Source: Glandiceps talaboti (Eukaryota > Hemichordata > Enteropneusta > Spengelidae). From it: a stretch of 22,500 bases of DNA. The first letter of the stretch is position 1; each line of letters begins with the position of its first letter. Location of the stretch: contig NC_135568.1 in the NCBI RefSeq assembly GCF_964340395.1, positions 9,314,276 to 9,336,775 of the forward strand. The letters are read 5' to 3'. Below are positions 17,443 through 22,500 of this stretch, one piece after another. The notes below the pieces were generated by a model. That model ran no database searches. It worked only from the letters and a program-made list of their open reading frames with translations, and was not told the origin of the DNA. The translations under genes and the position numbers were made by a program.

Positions 17443-17978
17443 TTTCTTGACCAGTATAATTTACCTGTGGGTACTAAAACAAAACAAAACAAGAAATGTC
17501 AATTGACTCGATAAGGGGTACATCAGAAATCGCGTACATTCAAGATATTTCAAGTGAATGTAATTCGAGATCACAGACTTGCTAATAGGCAATTTAAGGA
17601 TTTTGATCACTGTGTGTACATGCGGGAGGCTCAAGTAGAAATTTTGCAAGGCGTGTCAACACGTCGTGCTCTATTTAATTGGGTCAGCCAAATTTTTAGA
17701 CTCTTGTTCCCGCCAAATGACAAGAACAAATTCTTATTCTGCGCGACGACTTCTGTTGAGTAGCCTACTAGATTCGATTGTATAGGCATATATTTTTGTC
17801 AGTGATTGTATGCATCTATTGAGGTCAAAGGTTAAGGCAACGGTATTCAAAAGAGATATCGCTCTGGCAGAACTATATAAAAATGACCCACGTTGAAATA
17901 TGTAGTTGTGATTATTGTGTAGTCAATGCTTGTACGAATGAGCAAAAAGGCTTTATTGTGAAGATATGTAAGAATGGC
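17443..17978. other. 5' flank of the tandem-domain gene
   Basis: No gene seen. It should contain the promoter and 5' UTR. A TTTTGTTTTAG|...ACAG|GTAAAT arrangement (17461-17490) just upstream of the ATG could be a small splice unit in the 5' UTR, but this is weak. The 69-codon plus-strand frame near 17554 is not recognisable. Confidence 0.35.
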
Positions 17979-18141
17979 CAAACAAACAAACAAACAAACA
18001 AACAAACAAAGGTACGTGGAATCACAATGGCTCTTTCTAAAACACCAGTTGAGATACGCCAAAATGTTAGGACTTCTCACATAGTAATCCTGAAACAGAA
18101 TTTATCAGATTTTTGATACATCAGAAAATGTCCTGTTTATT

Positions 18142-18240
<99 letters not shown>

Positions 18241-18259
18241 TCTATTTATTTATTTATTT
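17979..18259. repeat. (AAAC)n and (TTTA)n microsatellites
   Basis: Eight AAAC units at 17979-18010, then about 31 TTTA units at 18135-18259. Between them lies ordinary sequence without a supported gene. Confidence 0.93.
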
Positions 18260-19872
18260 GTCTTTCACATATAGAGAAAACATTTAAAAATCACTGTTCA
18301 TCCAATGATCCCTGTTATGCAAGATGTACATACATACAAACAAAGAAAACTACGATACACAATAACAGAAAAAAGAGGAAAAGTTAACCCCCCCCCAATA
18401 CAAGAAAATACTCAAGTGAAAATACATAAAACCAGAATTAACATTTTCTAGTATCATGAATCGAGATATGCTTTCTAGGACATTACAATTATCTCTTGTG
18501 ACATTGTTAGAAAAAGGTAACTGTAAAGTACGGATTTCCTAAACATTTTTTGATACGTGTGATAAATTACGTCATTGTGTTATTTGATGTTTGAATTCAT
18601 TCAGTTTCAATTGATGATTAAGGTATGCATCAGTAAGTAGAATATACTAGAGTACCTTTTGAATGTGTATAGAAATGTACGCCCTCAAACGTATAAGATC
18701 AGCTTGTTCCCCTATAACTAGGTCTTATTTACAATAGAACTGTTTGTGACAGTTGTTGTTAGACGTGCTGTCTCATTTCAAACCAACATATTACTCAAAC
18801 CCTGTATTTAGTCCTCAACTTACACAACGGCACTGTTTCGGTAGATCTGATTCAATATTATAGTGTACACTAAAACATGGCCATACACAAAATCAATATA
18901 CAGCGCTCTCATTCGTTTTCATGGATGAACGACTTGCATATTTGAACGAAAAACCCAATTGAGAGATTTGAACCGTTCTCCATATGAAGCTGTCGGATGT
19001 GCTTTACTGGCAGCAAAATTTACGTGCATGTTTACACCTGTGTTGACCTTGCAGTAATATGATCACAAGTAGCCTAGTTGACACATTGTTCACATTTCAA
19101 AGAAGACATGAACCATGAGTAGCTTGTACCCATTCTCTTACCAACTTAGAAGGTTCGTAAAAAGTTCATTTTCTGTAAATGGAACGACTTTTAAAACAAA
19201 ATAATCACTTGAATGAATTAAGAATTACCATTTTCCTTACTCTTGTCTAAAATTAAGTTTAAATTTACCAAAATATTACAAAAAAACGACAAATTGTGAA
19301 CATTATTTTTGGCGGGAACGTTGGTGATGCAGGGCTACTAGGCAATCAATCATTCCACTAAATGTTGCAATCGACAACCACAGTTTAACACAAATCTATG
19401 CCACACTGAGCCTCATGTAATCAAACCATCTTAATGTCAAGTTTTCTCAAGGAAAACCTTAAAGACAAACTCCATGATTATACCTCAAGAAAATATAGAA
19501 ATATGTATGTTCATAAAATAGTAAAGGTGCAATAAATCTGTCATCATTTACTAATGGTATGTCACGGCATTGATATGCAAATTTAACAATCTAGTTGATA
19601 CACTGAGTTCGTCCTGAGGCGAAATGTCATGGAAGAATCACGACATCCTAACCCTGAATGTACAGGTTGTGTTCTTATTGTGTGGTGATTTCGAATTCGT
19701 CAACGAAGAAATGCCACAGAAACTAAAGAAACGAAGCAATAATTTGTCAACAAGAACTTTACTAGAACACACAGAATTACGACATGATGACATTGGTTCA
19801 TTCTAGTATCACGCAAAAGAAAGCACGAAACAGGTTGCAATTTAAGTCTTCTCATCAACATTCAATTAATGA
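18260..19872. other. Non-coding stretch, nothing recognised
   Basis: AT-rich unique-looking sequence with no open frame above about 60 codons, no splice pairs around domain-like frames and no clear repeat apart from a C run near 18390. Confidence 0.45.
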
Positions 19873-19944
19873 ATGCATACATGCATGCATGCATGCATGC
19901 ATGCAAACATAGATACATATATAGACACACACACACATACACAC

Positions 19945-20005
<61 letters not shown>

Positions 20006-20006
20006 C
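19873..20006. repeat. (ATGC)n, (CA)n, (ACA)n compound microsatellite
   Basis: ATGC units (19873-19905, self-complementary as GCATGC), CA units (19925-19948) and about 20 ACA units (19946-20006). The poly-Cys and poly-Val frames over it are artefacts. Confidence 0.95.
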
Positions 20007-20482
20007 CCATATTGAATAGCATTGAGCCGGGAAAGAAAAGGGATACATATAGATGTATAGATATACAGATAGAAAGATTCCTACAAAGCCTCAAGACGTG
20101 TATTAAGTTGTTAATCATGTTGTTTTCTTAAAACATTCAGTCATACCAAACAATGTCGGGAATTTGCGGTCGACTTCCCATCTGTGCCGTTGTGAATGGC
20201 CAATATTATATTGAACCGTAAACATTCCTACAAGTATATCATTAAATACTCACTTGGTCATTTAGCCTGGAAACAGTGACTCTCGGAACGGGGATATCAC
20301 CAGCTTGTACCATAGTCTTAACTAGTGATTGATAGGAGATTAACTTTACCAGTAGCTATACTCTCAAATACTTTGGTCTTTTAGATATCTCCTCTACAAT
20401 CTTTTCGAACCAAATTTGTTTGACCTTTAACTTACATGCAAAGTTATACCATGTGTAGATTGTATAATTCCAATACATAAGT
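20007..20482. other. Non-coding stretch, nothing recognised
   Basis: No supported gene, RNA or repeat. Confidence 0.4.
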
Positions 20483-20549
<67 letters not shown>

Positions 20550-20644
20550 GTCTGTCTGTCTGTCTGTCTGTCTGTATGCGTGTGTATGTATGTATGTATG
20601 TATGTATGTATGTATGTATGTATGTATGTATGTATGTATGTATG
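20483..20644. repeat. (TCTG)n and (TGTA)n compound microsatellite
   Basis: About 23 TCTG units with one TCTA variant, then about 15 TGTA units. The 135-codon frame that crosses it is an artefact. Confidence 0.95.
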
Positions 20645-21126
20645 CCAAACACCACCGTCACATCAGCAACGTCAAATGATATACAATTACTACTACTATT
20701 GCCGGTGCTACCTATACACGTAACAACACTTCTTAGTTCTACTACTGGTACTTGAAGACACAAGTACTATTTGTTATATACCTCACAAAATGTATGTAAA
20801 TGGAGTTCTACAGCCACTACCCATTACTACTCATAGCATCACCGAATACTTTTGCAACAACAGCAAACGGCGTACATTCATTTTTGTCTGAGAGTAATAT
20901 AACCGCTTATTGTCTCCAGTCCTCTCTCTACAAACATCACGTCTAGCACTTAACGTAGGCAAAGTACAAATAGCAAAGGTAAGCCATGTATTATAGTAGC
21001 ATAGCAAACTGAAAGGTTTGTTATTCGACTGTACATGTTTCATTGATGTTTACTACTGATTCAAATACTCCTGTTCAATCTCAACAAATACCATATTGTT
21101 CTCTAATAGTGTTTTAACTATTCTCA
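20645..21126. other. Non-coding stretch, nothing recognised
   Basis: No supported gene, RNA or repeat. Confidence 0.4.
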
Positions 21127-21144
21127 GACGACGACGACGACATC

Positions 21145-21191
<47 letters not shown>
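21127..21191. repeat. (ACG)n/(ACA)n triplet microsatellite
   Basis: Four ACG units grade into about 16 ACA units. Poly-Leu and poly-Cys frames are artefacts. Confidence 0.95.
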
Positions 21192-22010
21192 GAATAGCAT
21201 CCTTCTGTACTGGTGTTGGTCAAACTTATCCACTGAATCTGGAAACCTCGGTATACAATATATCGACATATGCACCGCATTGTAACTGACGAAGTTGAAA
21301 TCGAATGCCTGGTTGAACAATACAGTACTTTAGTCAATGTGTAAGTATGCTCTTAAACGCTGTATGAACACCTGGGATGGGCTCTCCCCAGTTTCGTAAA
21401 CTGTATAATTGGCCTTATTATCGTACGATTCAACCGAATTAAAAGTGTACAGAATTTAGAGAGAAGGTAAAATGTATTAATATAGCGTTACAACACTCAC
21501 CTTTTGCTTTAGAAAATGTAACTAAAATTCAGTGTACGTTGTAAACAATCTCCAAACACATGACTACCGTAAGTTGGGCGTATCTGGTAACAGACCTGAC
21601 CCGATATGACCTGACCTCATGATCACTTTTACTATTGTGTGCATAATGAATACGAGACGCACCTCAATAGGTACATACAAAAGCTGACGTGTTTGTTGTG
21701 GGTGTGGGTGTGGGCAATTGGGCGATGGTTGTATTGGTGGTATTCAGTGGAACAATTCTGTTGAGCTCATGTAGTACGTCTAGCATACCGCCACCAATAG
21801 CGTAAAACTTTGAATCCGGAACGCGAGAAAGTGCATGTGGAACACCTGGGGAACGTATTTTTAAAAAAGCCTTACTTAACAAGCCAAATTTAAATTCTTC
21901 TGCTTGGACTCTAACGTAGCGAGTTATGATGGTCGAATGACTGGAATGGCTTGGATTGGAATCTGTGGGCTTTAGCCTCACCGCAGCTGTTTATTTCTAC
22001 ATGTATACCT
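21192..22010. other. Non-coding or undetermined stretch
   Basis: A minus-strand open frame of 105 codons (21981-21664) has ordinary-looking composition in its middle, with an acceptor-like CCAAGCAG|AAG near 21904. I recognise no domain and no matching donor or neighbour exon, so it is left unannotated as a gene. Confidence 0.35.
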
Positions 22011-22061
22011 GAAGTCCTTGGACAGTATTTAACCACGTACTGTGTCTCAGTCAACCCAGCT
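22011..22061 (-). repeat. Diverged copy of the intron 7 dispersed repeat
   Basis: On the minus strand the sequence shares AGCTGGGTTGACTGAG exactly with 10432-10447. It continues with a recognisable but diverged match through GGTT-AAAT and CCAA-GACTT to about 10482. Confidence 0.65.
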
Positions 22062-22500
22062 TTATGAATGGGAGATAAATCGATGTGAAATGCCAGAACA
22101 ATGCTTATCGTATAATGTATGTAATACAAAGTGTACAAACACTAATGTCGACTTATTTTTACTACATCTCCCCCTGGAAAGTAAAATCTTTCTGAAACAA
22201 TGAACAAAAAACATTTCAGAAACTGTTTATTTTGTCTAAGAGGGGTATATAAACCTTGGTTATTATAATACGACAAAAACTGTAGGATTTTAAAGGGAAA
22301 CGCCACTTCGGGAAAGAAAGGTATTTTCGATCATAATTTTTTGGTTCTCAGGGAGAGTTATTTTACGATTTCACATCACACATATTTCGCTCGATTGCCA
22401 AGAAATATTGAATTGAAACTCTTTTTTTTCCATCTATTGTTCTTTAGAAGTGGCACACTGTTGCCGCACGAGTCTTAGTAAACGTGAATATGTTTTCGCA
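22062..22500. other. Non-coding edge of window
   Basis: No gene seen. A TATATAAAC TATA-like motif lies near 22245 on the plus strand, and a TTTAAAGGGAAACGCC segment near 22290, but neither can be tied to a gene inside the window. Confidence 0.35.

Noticed and set aside
19873-20644. CRISPR-like regular repetition
   Set aside because: Units are 3-4 bp tandem microsatellites with no spacers, in a eukaryotic context.
21664-21981. 105-codon minus-strand frame with a plausible exon-like middle
   Set aside because: No recognised domain, weak acceptor, no clear donor and no neighbouring exon in the window; it also runs into the dispersed-repeat copy.
22243-22254. TATA-box-like TATATAAAC on the plus strand near the right edge
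   Set aside because: No downstream exon is visible before the window ends and the region is AT-rich, so chance occurrence is likely.

Overview
This window looks like nuclear DNA of an animal, most likely a marine invertebrate. It has introns with clear GT/AG borders, abundant di- to pentanucleotide microsatellites, small inverted-repeat elements and an intronless Crypton-recombinase-derived gene. The repeat style and gene types would fit a lancelet or hemichordate, but the phylum is a guess. There is no bacterial gene layout, no CRISPR array and no rRNA.

Left part (1-8100). On the minus strand lies one long intronless open frame, 4767 to 1978 (929 codons). Its N-terminal half resembles the DUF3504/Crypton tyrosine-recombinase domain of the KIAA1958/ZMYM/QRICH1 type, apparently without the C-terminal catalytic residues. 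It continues into poly-Pro/poly-Gln, a basic nuclear-localisation cluster and a 12-residue acidic repeat carrying two SUMO-consensus sites. To its right come a 183-bp MULE-like inverted-repeat element, C-run low complexity, a perfect 46-bp palindrome and a diverged minisatellite of about 42 bp.

Centre (about 8100-17442), minus strand. I can assemble one multi-exon gene in which every exon joins in frame. It has a signal-peptide exon (17442-17352), then seven tandem exons of 435-474 nt. Each of these starts and ends in phase 1 and encodes one domain of 145-158 residues. A Thr-rich stalk plus transmembrane exon follows (8982-8763), then a proposed cytoplasmic-tail exon (8268-8097). The domains share an N-terminal D-I/L residue pair after each splice junction, an N-x-G turn, an F/Y-L-[TS]-D/N strand, an invariant C-x6-C and later Y-x-D...NN-x-x-C and C. 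The plan suggests CARDB-like beta-sandwiches arranged as a type I membrane receptor or adhesion protein. I do not recognise a named gene. Seven of the nine introns carry repeats, including complementary tetranucleotide tracts in introns 2 and 7 that flank five exons.

Right part (17443-22500). I see no convincing gene. It holds AAAC, TTTA, ATGC, CA, ACA, TCTG and TGTA microsatellites and a minus-strand fragment of the same dispersed repeat found in intron 7.
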